Assembly (NCBI GenBank): GCA_041649955.1 | Contig: JBAZMD010000001.1 | Location: 1-64,000 of the forward strand | DNA: 64,000 bases | Source: JAQUPP01 sp041649955 | GTDB taxonomy: Bacteria; Patescibacteriota; Patescibacteriia; UBA2591; JAQUPP01 | Direction of reading: 5' to 3' | Shown: positions 16,521 through 24,524 of the stretch, one piece after another | Position numbering within the stretch: position 1 is the stretch's first letter | How the letters are laid out: every line of letters begins with the position of its first letter | The notes under the pieces: model-generated | Database searches by the model: none | Seen by the model: the letters and a program-made list of their open reading frames with translations, nothing else | Told to the model about the DNA's origin: nothing | Position numbers and translations under genes: made by a program

Positions 16521-16814
16521 ATGAAACCATTCAGAATTTATTTTCATGGATTTGGTCCTAAACAGCAATTTGTTTGGGTAGGAGCAATTTTATTAATTGC
16601 TGGTATTGTTCTGGGGGCTATTGGATTTAACGGAGTATACTCTTTGAAACAGACTATTATTAATATGGATCCATATCTTGAAGCTCAACAGAATATTAAT
16701 CAAGTTTTTATCGGGTGCGGAATAACCGGAATACTTCTGGGAATTATAATGATATTGGCCGGTGGATTTGCGGCAGACAGTAATAATAACGGTGAATCAA
16801 AAAATAAAAAATAA
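16521..16814 (+). CDS. Small two-segment membrane protein (97 aa)
   Basis: Two hydrophobic helices, FVWVGAILLIAGIVLGAIGF (about 15-35) and CGITGILLGIIMILAGGFAA (about 68-87), joined by a polar loop, with a charged C-terminal tail. Family not recognised. It lies 71 bases after the P-type ATPase gene and before a terminator, so it may be in the same transcript and could be an accessory subunit (inference only). Confidence 0.65.
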   Translation: MKPFRIYFHGFGPKQQFVWVGAILLIAGIVLGAIGFNGVYSLKQTIINMDPYLEAQQNINQVFIGCGITGILLGIIMILAGGFAADSNNNGESKNKK

Positions 16815-16827
16815 TTTCTTTAATTAA

Positions 16828-16864
16828 AAAAATACCCTCGGTAATCTCCAAGGGTATTTTTTTA
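16828..16864. terminator. Terminator between the 97-aa gene and dcd
   Basis: AAAATACCCT (16829-16838), loop, AGGGTATTTT (16851-16860) with flanking A and T runs, suited to both convergent genes. Confidence 0.85.
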
Positions 16865-16870
16865 ATTAAT

Positions 16871-17431
16871 TTAAAATAAATTTTTGGTTTTCGCTTCTAC
16901 CGGACCGGCTGATTTTGAATAAAGAGATTTTTTTCGTTTATTATAAGGTGTTTCCGCCGGCGAAGAAAGGTACTCTACGGCAATTTGGCAAATATACATA
17001 TAAGGATATAAAGCAACGGCTAAATTAGATTGATTGGAAATCTCAAGAGTCAACGTTCCTTCAAAACCAGGATCAACAAAACCGGCCGTATGGACTAAAA
17101 TTCCCATTCTGGCTAAAGTGCTTTTCCCTTCAACCCTTAAAACCAAATCATTAGGCACTTTTAAATATTCATCAGTGCTGGCCAAGATAAAATCTTTGGG
17201 ATGAAGAATAAACTTTTCGCCATTTTTCATTTTAATCGTCTGCATAAATTTGGCAGGAAGCCCTTTCCTTGGATCAAGCAAGCTTTGCTGGTTTGTCTTA
17301 AATATCTTGAATGCGGGATTTAATTTCAAATCAATGGAAGCCGGACCTATTTGATCGGCTTTAAGCTTGGGATTAAACGTTAATTTGCCGCTTTTAATGA
17401 CTTTTTTAATGTCGCAATCTGAAAGAATCAT
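16871..17431 (-). CDS. dcd: dCTP deaminase
   Basis: Deaminates dCTP to dUTP on the way to thymidylate; some members also hydrolyse dUTP to dUMP. Length 186. Conserved parts are MILSDCDIKKVIKSG, GPASIDLKLN, FILASTDEYLKVP, the catalytic loop VEGKSTLARMGILVHTAGFVDPGFEGTLTLEI, and the C-terminal phosphate-covering tail. It is monocistronic on the minus strand, divergent from the DUF167 gene. Confidence 0.95.
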   Translation of the reverse strand: MILSDCDIKKVIKSGKLTFNPKLKADQIGPASIDLKLNPAFKIFKTNQQSLLDPRKGLPAKFMQTIKMKNGEKFILHPKDFILASTDEYLKVPNDLVLRVEGKSTLARMGILVHTAGFVDPGFEGTLTLEISNQSNLAVALYPYMYICQIAVEYLSSPAETPYNKRKKSLYSKSAGPVEAKTKNLF

Positions 17432-17526
17432 ATGTTTAAAATTATTTTATTATTTATAAATATATTTTACACTAACCTTGAAAAGAAGTATAATGTTATT
17501 ATATACCTTTTTTAAAAAATATCAAT

Positions 17527-17754
17527 ATGTTAATTAAAGTAAAAGTTTTCCCCAATTCCAAGAAAGAAAATATTGTCCAAAAAAGCAAAGATGGCTTTGA
17601 AATTAAAACCAAAGAAAAACCGGAACGAGGACAAGCCACCAAGCGCGTAATAACGATGCTGGCGATGCATTTTAATTTGCCGGAATCTAAAATCAGATTA
17701 ATCAGGGGGGCCAAGACAAGAAACAAAATTTTTGATATTATTGACGTAATATGA
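17527..17754 (+). CDS. DUF167 (YggU-family) protein
   Basis: Small alpha/beta protein of 75 residues with the DUF167 pattern IKVKVFPNSKKENIV, then KEKPERGQATKRVITMLA, and IRLIRGAKTRNKIFDI at the C-terminus. Function unknown. The stop overlaps the ATG of the radical SAM gene by four bases (ATGA at 17751-17754), showing translational coupling. TGA is used as the stop here. Confidence 0.9.
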   Translation: MLIKVKVFPNSKKENIVQKSKDGFEIKTKEKPERGQATKRVITMLAMHFNLPESKIRLIRGAKTRNKIFDIIDVI

Positions 17755-18572
17755 CCGAAAAAATAATTAAAATTGCCTGGTTTGGCAAGCATTTTGGAGA
17801 AGAACCGCCGCTGGTTGGAGATAAAAATCAAGGAGCCGGTGGATTTTTTTTCAGCGGCTGCAATCTGCGTTGCGTTTTTTGCCAAAATTTTCAAATTTCC
17901 CAGCAAAGATTGGCCGAAAAAGAATATTCCATTGAAGAGTTGGCGGATATTATGTTAAATCTGCAAAAACAAAAAGCGATTAATATTGACCTGGTAACGC
18001 CGACTATTTGGCTGCCATACATAAAAAAAGCAATCATCTCAGCCAAAAAGAGGGGATTAAACATACCGATTGTATGGAATTCTAATGCATATGAAAAAGT
18101 AGAAGCGCTTAAACAAATGGAAGGATTGGTGGATGTTTATTTACCGGATTTCAAATATGGAGATGACGAAATAGCTTTTAAATATTCGGGGATTAAAAAT
18201 TACACCGCCACGGCCATAAGCGCAATTAAAGAAATGCTGCGGCAAGTTGGTTATTTAAAAACAAAAAATAACATCGCTTATAAAGGAATTATTTTACGAC
18301 ACTTAGTTTTACCCAATAATATTCAAAATAGTTTCCAAGTTTTAGAACAAACAGCCTTGATTGATAAAAATATTCATTTAAGCTTAATGAATCAATATTA
18401 TCCGCTCTATAAAGCTAAAGATTTCAAAGAAATTAATCAATGTGTCAGCGATGAAGAATTTAATAAGGTTTGCAAATACGCATTAAACCTAGGTTTTAAC
18501 AATGGCTGGATCCAAGAGAAGGATAGCTCTAGGGTCTTTATCCCTGATTTTACTCGTAAAAACCCTTTTTAA
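17751..18572 (+). CDS. Radical SAM protein (PflA-like)
   Basis: Radical S-adenosylmethionine enzyme of 273 residues. The cluster motif is GCNLRCVFCQN (Cys-x3-Cys-x2-Cys) near residue 34-44, preceded by GAGGFFFSGC. The pattern of VDVYLPDFKYGDDEIAFKYS and ILRHLVLPNN is that of the PflA-like uncharacterised branch that often sits beside AMMECR1/MEMO genes. A MEMO/LigB-like protein is encoded 9 kb away at 26834. Substrate unknown. Translationally coupled to DUF167. Confidence 0.88.
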   Translation: MTEKIIKIAWFGKHFGEEPPLVGDKNQGAGGFFFSGCNLRCVFCQNFQISQQRLAEKEYSIEELADIMLNLQKQKAINIDLVTPTIWLPYIKKAIISAKKRGLNIPIVWNSNAYEKVEALKQMEGLVDVYLPDFKYGDDEIAFKYSGIKNYTATAISAIKEMLRQVGYLKTKNNIAYKGIILRHLVLPNNIQNSFQVLEQTALIDKNIHLSLMNQYYPLYKAKDFKEINQCVSDEEFNKVCKYALNLGFNNGWIQEKDSSRVFIPDFTRKNPF

Positions 18573-18708
18573 ACCCTTGTTTTATCTTTTAGAATATGTT
18601 ATAATTAAGTCATATATTTAAAGAAGAGAGAGCGGAGTGACCCCTTTCTAAGATCTTATATCTATGCTAATATAATATAATCAAATTAATTAATTAAATT
18701 TTAAAACT

Positions 18709-18882
18709 ATGAAAGGTTATTGTGTAAAATGTAAAGCCAAAGACAGTGAAATGAATGATGTTAAAGAAGTTGTCATGAATGGCAAGGGCGGCGTAAAGCG
18801 CAGAGCTGCCACCGGCACTTGCGCGAAATGCGGGACCAAGATGTATAAAATCTTACCCAAAGACGCACCTAAGGTTGATTAG
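18709..18882 (+). CDS. DUF5679 zinc-ribbon protein (57 aa)
   Basis: Translates as MKGYCVKCKAKDSEMNDVKE and, after a Gly/Lys/Arg loop, TGTCAKCGTKMYKIL. Two CxxC knuckles, CVKC and CAKC, form a zinc ribbon. This is the DUF5679 pattern found widely in Patescibacteria. A TATAAT lies at 18671-18676 and a terminator follows at once. Likely a nucleic-acid or protein-binding small protein; role unknown. Confidence 0.85.
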   Translation: MKGYCVKCKAKDSEMNDVKEVVMNGKGGVKRRAATGTCAKCGTKMYKILPKDAPKVD

Positions 18883-18898
18883 TTGAATAGAATTCTTA

Positions 18899-18939
18899 CC
18901 AAGAAGGCAATTTTAAAAGATTGCCTTCTTGTTTTTTTT
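18899..18939 (+). terminator. Terminator of the DUF5679 gene
   Basis: AAGAAGGCAAT (18901-18911), loop TTTTAAAA, ATTGCCTTCTT (18920-18930), then eight T residues from 18932. Confidence 0.92.
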
Positions 18940-18965
18940 GTAAAAATAGGATAAAATTTATTATT

Positions 18966-19856
18966 ATGTTCAAGCGCAGAAAACCGACTAGATACGAAAA
19001 AAAACAAAATTTTAAATCTGAGGTTAAAGCTATGCGCGCCTCAAGAAAAGATTTTATAAAGAAAAAAATGACAAGATTAAAATTAATGATTTTAATCATT
19101 TTAGCGTCTGTTTTAATTTTGGGCGGCGGCTATATTTTATTATTCAGCCCGATTTTTAAAATTAAAAATATTACAATTACCAAAATCAATGACTTCAATT
19201 TAACTTCTGAAGCGGAATTGAAAGATTTAATTGATTCTGTAATAAAGAAGCCATTTGGTTCCAATTTAATTCTTTTTAATAAAAATTGCCTGACAAATAT
19301 ACTTAATAAAGATTCACGCATCCGTTCATTTAAAATTAATAAAAAAATGGCCAATACGCTGGAATTGAATATAGAAGAATATCAGCCAGTTGCTCGTCTA
19401 ATTATTTTAGGTTATGAAGGAGAGTATTATTTTAATTCCAATGGCCAGGTGATTGCAATAACGCCAAAATCTATTCAATATTTTACGACACAAAACAATA
19501 ATGAAGAAAAAAATAATGATTTAATAATTTTTTATGATCAAGGATCGGCTAATTTCCATAATCAGACCTATATAAACTTCATTAAAGCCACCTTAAACCT
19601 GATTAGAGGCAATGTTTTAAGAGAAAATGATATAAAGACCACTATCGTTAAAATTAGCGAAAAAGGGAGTATTTTAGAGGCTGAAATCACCACATTGGAA
19701 GGATGGAAGATATTGGTCAATTCCGAGACGGATTTCAAGAAACAAGAGGAGAGTCTTAATTTAGTTTTTAAAGATCAATTAAAAGATAGGCAAGCGTTAG
19801 ACCACATTGATCTGCGCTTCAGAGATTTATGGTATTTAAATAAACAAATACCTTAA
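18966..19856 (+). CDS. ftsQ: FtsQ/DivIB-type cell division protein (POTRA domain)
   Basis: Bitopic division protein. Start at the ATG 18966, since the in-frame upstream TTG at 18921 falls inside the preceding terminator stem. The 296 residues have a basic cytoplasmic tail (FKRRKPTRYEKKQ), one membrane segment at about 39-60 (LMILIILASVLILGGGYILLF), then a POTRA-like domain (FKIKNITITKINDF, FGSNLILFNK, RIRSFKINKKMANTLELNIEE) and the FtsQ-type beta domain with GWKILVNSETDFKKQEESLN. No ftsA/ftsZ neighbours here. Confidence 0.82.
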   Translation: MFKRRKPTRYEKKQNFKSEVKAMRASRKDFIKKKMTRLKLMILIILASVLILGGGYILLFSPIFKIKNITITKINDFNLTSEAELKDLIDSVIKKPFGSNLILFNKNCLTNILNKDSRIRSFKINKKMANTLELNIEEYQPVARLIILGYEGEYYFNSNGQVIAITPKSIQYFTTQNNNEEKNNDLIIFYDQGSANFHNQTYINFIKATLNLIRGNVLRENDIKTTIVKISEKGSILEAEITTLEGWKILVNSETDFKKQEESLNLVFKDQLKDRQALDHIDLRFRDLWYLNKQIP

Positions 19857-19868
19857 AGAATATAATAA

Positions 19869-19908
19869 AAAAAACACTTTTGGGGCACTATCTCCAAAAG
19901 TGTTTTAG
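19869..19908 (+). terminator. Terminator of ftsQ
   Basis: AAAACACTTTTGG (19871-19883), loop GGCACTATCT, CCAAAAGTGTTTT (19894-19906): a perfect 13-bp stem with a short T tail. Confidence 0.85.
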
Positions 19909-20027
19909 ATAAAGGTAGCGACGTAAAAGGAATATTGTGCGACGTGGTATATAGAGAAAAAACGCTATTCCCTCTCATTTTTAACCTCTATCCTGCCAAT
20001 AAGATAAAAACTGACAAATATGAATTT

Positions 20028-21272
20028 TTACAATAAATAATCTTCCGGATTGACAGGAATGCCGTTTTTTCTTATTTCAAAATGCAAATGCGGACCGGTA
20101 GAAAAATTTCCAGCCCCGCTGGTTCCCGGCAGTCCCCCGCTTTTTCCTATAACCGTGCCTCTTCTGACATATTCATCTTGTTCCACTAAGATTTGACTTA
20201 CATGGCCATAAACAGTGGAAAAGGTGTCGTTATTGATAATCATAATATAACTGTAACCCATTCCGCCATTTTTCGCTTTTGCCACATAACCTGAGGCAGA
20301 AGCTCTGATATTTGTGCCCTGAGAGGCGCGAATATCAATAGCCGGATGTTCTCCGATCCATTTTCTATAAGGATAATCAGGGTCATGAAAAGAACAAGTT
20401 ATGCCATTACTCGGCACGGGCCAGGAAAAGACAATTGAGCCCTCAGGTTCCATAATCTGATTTTTATTTTTTTCTTCTTCGGCCAATTTTGTTCTGATAC
20501 TTGTTTCCAAATTTGAAATTTCATTTTCCGTTCTTCTCTGTTCCGCGACAGCATCAGCCAATAAACTTTGAAATTTCCATTCCGCGCCTTGCGTTTTTTC
20601 CAAAATATTTTCATTAGCGCTCTTCTCGGTCAACAACTGAGATTTTTTGTCCAATAAATCATTTTGCAGATTGGTTATGTTCTGTAAATTGGTGCGTAAA
20701 TCTTTTTCTTGCAATTCCATTCCTTCTTTAATTAATTTAATTTGTTCCAAAGAATGAGCCAAACTTCCCTGAAAGGTATTTAAATAGCGCACATGGCTTA
20801 AAATATCCGAAATAGAATCGCTCAAAACGATAATTGTCAGAAGATTTTTATTGTCATATCGATTAATCAATCTTAAAATTTGTTGTAAATTTTCTTTTTG
20901 ATCTCGAATTTCTTTTTGTTTCTCCAAAATTTTAAATTGAATATTTTTGATTGATAAATCCGTAGTCGTTATCTCGGTCTCTTTTTCTTCTATCTCCACT
21001 TTTGTTTTTGAAACTTGATTTTTTAAAATACTTAATTGATTTTTCAGATTAACCGCCTCCTTTCTCTTGATTTCTATATTTTTTTCATAAACTTTTTTTT
21101 GCTCTTCCAATTTTTTAAGATAACTCTGATAATCATCAATTTCTTTTTGGATTTGTTCAATCTCCTGGGTATAATCCTGAGCGGCTGATATCGGCACCCT
21201 TGCAAAATTAAATAAAAAAACAAAACTTGCCAAAATGAAAATAGTTAAAAATTGTTTTATATTTTTTTTCAT
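20028..21272 (-). CDS. M23-family peptidoglycan hydrolase/activator with coiled coil (EnvC-like)
   Basis: Exported cell-wall protein of 414 residues. Signal peptide at 1-31 (FLTIFILASFVFLFNFARVP, then AxA), a long Gln/Glu/Lys-rich coiled coil at about 35-265, and a LytM/M23 domain at about 290-414. Zinc-ligand motifs HPAID and GPHLHFEI are both present, so the domain may be catalytically active, unlike true EnvC. It probably acts at the division septum. Its start overlaps the gltX stop by one base. Confidence 0.9.
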   Translation of the reverse strand: MKKNIKQFLTIFILASFVFLFNFARVPISAAQDYTQEIEQIQKEIDDYQSYLKKLEEQKKVYEKNIEIKRKEAVNLKNQLSILKNQVSKTKVEIEEKETEITTTDLSIKNIQFKILEKQKEIRDQKENLQQILRLINRYDNKNLLTIIVLSDSISDILSHVRYLNTFQGSLAHSLEQIKLIKEGMELQEKDLRTNLQNITNLQNDLLDKKSQLLTEKSANENILEKTQGAEWKFQSLLADAVAEQRRTENEISNLETSIRTKLAEEEKNKNQIMEPEGSIVFSWPVPSNGITCSFHDPDYPYRKWIGEHPAIDIRASQGTNIRASASGYVAKAKNGGMGYSYIMIINNDTFSTVYGHVSQILVEQDEYVRRGTVIGKSGGLPGTSGAGNFSTGPHLHFEIRKNGIPVNPEDYLL

Positions 21273-22738
21273 TATTTTAATTTTTCAATAGCCTGATTAA
21301 CTCTGTTTATTGCTTTTTCTTTGCCTAAAACTTCGGCTATCGCTTCAGGCGGAGGCGAAGATTTAAGGCCGCTTAAAGCCACTCTTAATGGCCAAAGTGT
21401 CTCTCCTACCCCGATTTTCTCTTTTAATGGCGATAGGTTATCCATTATATTTTTAGCAGTAAATTGATCGCTTGAAATTTTTTCCAAAATAACGCCAGTT
21501 TGACTTAAACTATCCTCAATTTGCTGATTATCCATTTTTTTCCAGCGCAACAGTTCCGATGCATATTCCAAGGTATCTAAAAAGAAAAATTTGGTTAAAT
21601 CCCCTATTTCATTTAATCGTTTAAGCCGTTCTTGCTCAAGCGCGACAATCTTTTTAATCCAGTCAAAATTTGATGACTTTATTAAACCTGCTTGCTCCAA
21701 ATATGGCATGCATTTTTTTGTCAGCTCATCCGTGTCCATTTGCCGTATATAACATCCATTAAGCCAATCTAATTTTTCCACATTAAAAACAGCTCCGGCT
21801 TTTTGAATTTTTTCCAGAGAAAACGCTTTAATCAATTCTTCAAGAGTAAAAATTTCTTGTTCCGTTCCCGGGTTCCAGCCCAAAAAAGCGATAAAATTTA
21901 AAATAGCTTCTTTCAAATATCCTTTTGATAAATAATCTTCCACCGTAACATCGCCTTGCCGTTTGGATAATTTGGAATGATCCGGATTAAGCAATAATGG
22001 CAAATGAGCGAATTGAGGCAATGGCCAATTAAAATATTGATAAAGCAAAATATGTTTCGGCACTGAAGGTATCCATTCTTCTCCCCTGATAATATGGGTA
22101 ATTTCCATTTTATGATCGTCAACAACCACAGCTAAGTGATAAGTCGGAAAACCGTCTGATTTTAATAAAACTTGATCATCAATATCTTTTAAATCAAATT
22201 TTATTTCGCCCCTGATTAAATCTGTAAAAGCAATAGTCCCCTCTTCCGGCACTTTCAACCTTATAACATAAGGAGTTTTATTTTTCAATTTATTTTCTAT
22301 CTCAATTTTACTTAATTTTCTGCATCTTTCATCATATCTTGGCGGAAGTTTTTGAGCAATTTGATCCTGTTTCATTTTATCCAATTCTTCCGAAGTGCAA
22401 AAACAATAATACGCCTTATCTTCTTCAACTAATTTTTTTGCCAAATTTTGATAAATTTCCAGCCGCTCTGATTGAATGTATGGTCCGCAATTTCCTTTCT
22501 GAATTATTTTATTATTTTCAATAAAAGGCCCTTCGTCCCAATCTAAGCCCATAGTTTGCAGCATTCTAAGTAAATTTTCTACCGCGCCTTCCACATATCT
22601 TTGACGATCAGTATCTTCAACGCGCAAAATAAATTTGCCATTGTTCTTTTTGGCAAAAAGCCAATTATAAAGACAAGTCCGCAAACTGCCGACATGCAAA
22701 AATCCTGTTGGTGATGGAGCAAAACGAGTTTTAATCAT
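21272..22738 (-). CDS. gltX: Glutamate--tRNA ligase
   Basis: Class I aminoacyl-tRNA synthetase of 488 residues that charges tRNA-Glu, and in organisms using GatCAB often also tRNA-Gln; gatB in this window fits that. HIGH motif appears as PSPTGFLHVGSLRT, and KMSKS as KLSKRQGD. FAKKNNGKFILRVEDTDRQR and the anticodon-binding C-terminal domain (LWPLRVALSGLKSSPPP) are normal. Co-directional with the M23 gene and the GT2 gene. Confidence 0.97.
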   Translation of the reverse strand: MIKTRFAPSPTGFLHVGSLRTCLYNWLFAKKNNGKFILRVEDTDRQRYVEGAVENLLRMLQTMGLDWDEGPFIENNKIIQKGNCGPYIQSERLEIYQNLAKKLVEEDKAYYCFCTSEELDKMKQDQIAQKLPPRYDERCRKLSKIEIENKLKNKTPYVIRLKVPEEGTIAFTDLIRGEIKFDLKDIDDQVLLKSDGFPTYHLAVVVDDHKMEITHIIRGEEWIPSVPKHILLYQYFNWPLPQFAHLPLLLNPDHSKLSKRQGDVTVEDYLSKGYLKEAILNFIAFLGWNPGTEQEIFTLEELIKAFSLEKIQKAGAVFNVEKLDWLNGCYIRQMDTDELTKKCMPYLEQAGLIKSSNFDWIKKIVALEQERLKRLNEIGDLTKFFFLDTLEYASELLRWKKMDNQQIEDSLSQTGVILEKISSDQFTAKNIMDNLSPLKEKIGVGETLWPLRVALSGLKSSPPPEAIAEVLGKEKAINRVNQAIEKLK

Positions 22739-22741
22739 AAT

Positions 22742-23713
22742 TTATTTTGTACTTTCTATCCTTTGCCAAATATGAGCAAAGGTTTTTTTTCTTATTTTTA
22801 TTTGCCAAAAAATGGCCAACCAGAGATAAATTCTCGCCAAATAAAGCAAGATTGTCCAAAAAAATTCTTTCAAATTTTCAGGGTAAGTGAAAAATAATTT
22901 AATGCCATCGCTTATTTCTTGGTCCAAAGCGCGTGTTTTACCGCTTTCTTTTTGAGTGTAGCCGCCGGTTGAACGAATTTTTTGTCTTAACCAATCTTTA
23001 AAATTATTAGGATATTTAATATAAACTTTGGCTTGCGGCGCGTAAACTACTTGATAACCCTGGTTTCTGACCATTTGAGTTATAACTGCGTCCTCAGCCA
23101 GCATATTCTCGGGAATTTGATCAATAATTTTTTTCAAAACGGCAAAAAGATAACCGGAACAAGGAAAATTTTTATTTTTTAATCTCATTTGATGAGCGGC
23201 AAAAGTCAAGAAATGAGACCAATAACCGAATAAATTATTGCGAGAACTGGTTGAAATCGGCTGACCGCTGACCGCCCCCACTTTGCCTTCGGCAAAAAGC
23301 GGACTGACACCGACTTGACGCTGACTTACACTGAAATTGTCCGTATAAGTCTGTGTTTCGTCTGCGTAAGTCTGCGCATCGGAATGAAATTCCGATGTGG
23401 AAAAAGGAGCTGTTAAATATTCCAAATCTTCTTTTTTTATTTTAACATCACCGTCGCTTAAAATTAAAATTTCTCCCCTTGCTTGTTGGAAGGCTAAATT
23501 TAAAGCAGCCGGCTTGCCTTTTCCTTCATCTTTTAAATATTTTATAACAGGAAACCTTATTTGAAATTCTTTGGCTATTTTTTCTGATTCTTCGTCTGGA
23601 CCGACAACTAAAATTTCATCATCCGCTTTTAATAAATTGGAATCCAAAAACGACTGAATGGCTTGGGGCAAACTCTTCGGTTCTTTGTTGGTGGTGATAA
23701 TAATAGAAATCAT
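22742..23713 (-). CDS. Family 2 glycosyltransferase with an inserted palindrome-repeat peptide
   Basis: GT-A fold sugar transferase, probably at the membrane. It has the N-terminal IIITTNKEPKSLPQAIQSFL, the metal-binding DGDVKIKKEDL, the AEDAVITQMVRNQGY block, and a hydrophobic C-terminal segment near 290-310. Residues about 105-143 are an insertion between the DxD region and GKVGAVSGQPIS. Its DNA (23283-23397) is made of two hairpins with 3-base loops and two related 17-base direct repeats, so it looks like an acquired repeat translated in frame. Acceptor unknown. Confidence 0.87.
   Translation of the reverse strand: MISIIITTNKEPKSLPQAIQSFLDSNLLKADDEILVVGPDEESEKIAKEFQIRFPVIKYLKDEGKGKPAALNLAFQQARGEILILSDGDVKIKKEDLEYLTAPFSTSEFHSDAQTYADETQTYTDNFSVSQRQVGVSPLFAEGKVGAVSGQPISTSSRNNLFGYWSHFLTFAAHQMRLKNKNFPCSGYLFAVLKKIIDQIPENMLAEDAVITQMVRNQGYQVVYAPQAKVYIKYPNNFKDWLRQKIRSTGGYTQKESGKTRALDQEISDGIKLFFTYPENLKEFFWTILLYLARIYLWLAIFWQIKIRKKTFAHIWQRIESTK
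23283..23397. repeat. In-frame palindromic/direct repeat insertion in the GT2 gene
   Basis: TTTGCC-TTC-GGCAAA at 23282-23296 and CATCGGAAT-GAA-ATTCCGATG at 23377-23397 are perfect hairpins with 3-base loops. On the minus strand the space between holds CGCAGACTTACGCAGAC, GAAA, CACAGACTTATACGGAC, two variants of one 17-base unit. The reading frame stays open through all of it. Confidence 0.8.
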
Positions 23714-23796
23714 TGTTTGTAATTAAATCATTTTTACTGGTTTAAGTATATCATTTTTTACGTCTTTTATTAAGTGGATAAATAATCTAAAATTAT

Positions 23797-23833
23797 AAAA
23801 GGCCTAATCGTAAACTAAAGATTAAGCCTTTAT
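23797..23833 (-). terminator. Terminator of the 157-aa gene
   Basis: AAAGGCCTAATC (23798-23809) and GATTAAGCCTTT (23820-23831) form a 12-bp stem with one mismatch, followed on the minus strand by TTATAATTTT. Confidence 0.8.
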
Positions 23834-23842
23834 TATTTTCGT

Positions 23843-24316
23843 CTAAAGAGCCGTTAAACGCTCTTTTATCTCTTTTAAAACAAGAAAAAAATATTTTTCC
23901 TTTTCTTCGGCAGTTTTCCCTTCTAGGAATACTGCCAATCTGCAAGATAATAATTTTAATTTTTGTCCTTCTGGGAAAAATAAATTTTTCACAATTTTAA
24001 TTTCTTCCTCGCTTATTTCCCACCCTTTCTCTATTATCAACTTCTTTTCTTTTAATTGCAGTTTCCATGTCTCCAAAATAATAACAATATAGCATACTCT
24101 TTGCTTAAAATTATCTTGGGGTAATAGAAACTTAACTAATTTTGTTACAAATTCTTTAGTCAAATTCAACTCTTCTTCTTTTTTTGACTTAAAGAGTTTC
24201 TTGATTTTTTGAATTTCCGAATAATTATTTTCCACAACCACGGGAACATCTTTTAAAGAAAAATGTTTATCCTTTTTCTCGAGTAATGCGGAATTTGTAT
24301 TTGACATGTTACTCAC
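23843..24316 (-). CDS. Charged helical protein of unknown function (157 aa)
   Basis: Rich in Lys and Glu and apparently all helical (EIQKIKKLFKSKKEEELNL, EEEIKIVKNLFFPEGQKLK). No signal peptide or membrane segment. Family not recognised. The start is set by GGGAGGTGAG seven bases upstream. The promoter's -35 is the end of element A copy 2, and a terminator follows the gene, so it is another one-gene cassette like those at 12987 and 13686. Confidence 0.7.
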   Translation of the reverse strand: MSNMSNTNSALLEKKDKHFSLKDVPVVVENNYSEIQKIKKLFKSKKEEELNLTKEFVTKLVKFLLPQDNFKQRVCYIVIILETWKLQLKEKKLIIEKGWEISEEEIKIVKNLFFPEGQKLKLLSCRLAVFLEGKTAEEKEKYFFLVLKEIKERLTAL

Positions 24317-24377
24317 CTCCCTTTTTATTTATTTTTCATTTTTTTGTTATTTTTTGGTAAAGAACCTATATAATAAA

Positions 24378-24406
24378 AATGTAGCACAAAATTAGCTTTT
24401 TGTCAA
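24378..24406 (-). promoter_or_regulatory. Promoter of the 157-aa gene, -35 supplied by element A
   Basis: Read on the minus strand: TTGACA (24406-24401), 17 bp, TACATT (24383-24378). The TTGAC is the outer end of the palindromic element. Confidence 0.6.
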
Positions 24407-24522
24407 CCCCGTTAGAAGTTCATCTATAAACCATTGATATATAAATGCTTAAGGCGAAGCCGTTTTTGCAACTCTAATTATCTAAAATATCAAGACTTGT
24501 GCCAAACTTCTGACGGGGTCAA
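24402..24522. repeat. Palindromic element A, copy 2
   Basis: Arms CCCCGTTAGAAGTT (24407-24420) and AACTTCTGACGGGG (24505-24518). On the minus strand the whole element aligns with 13367-13487, including GGCTTCGCCTTAAGC and TATATCAATGGTTTAT. It fills the space between the 157-aa gene and the presenilin-like gene. Confidence 0.85.
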
Positions 24523-24524
24523 GT

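Noticed and set aside
18600..18708. Possible riboswitch before the DUF5679 gene
   Set aside because: The GAGAGCGGAGTGACCCCTTTC stretch looked structured, but I could not match it to a known aptamer or form a convincing fold.
18921..18965. Upstream TTG start for ftsQ
   Set aside because: It falls in the stem and T-run of the DUF5679 terminator; ATG 18966 begins with a typical basic FtsQ tail.
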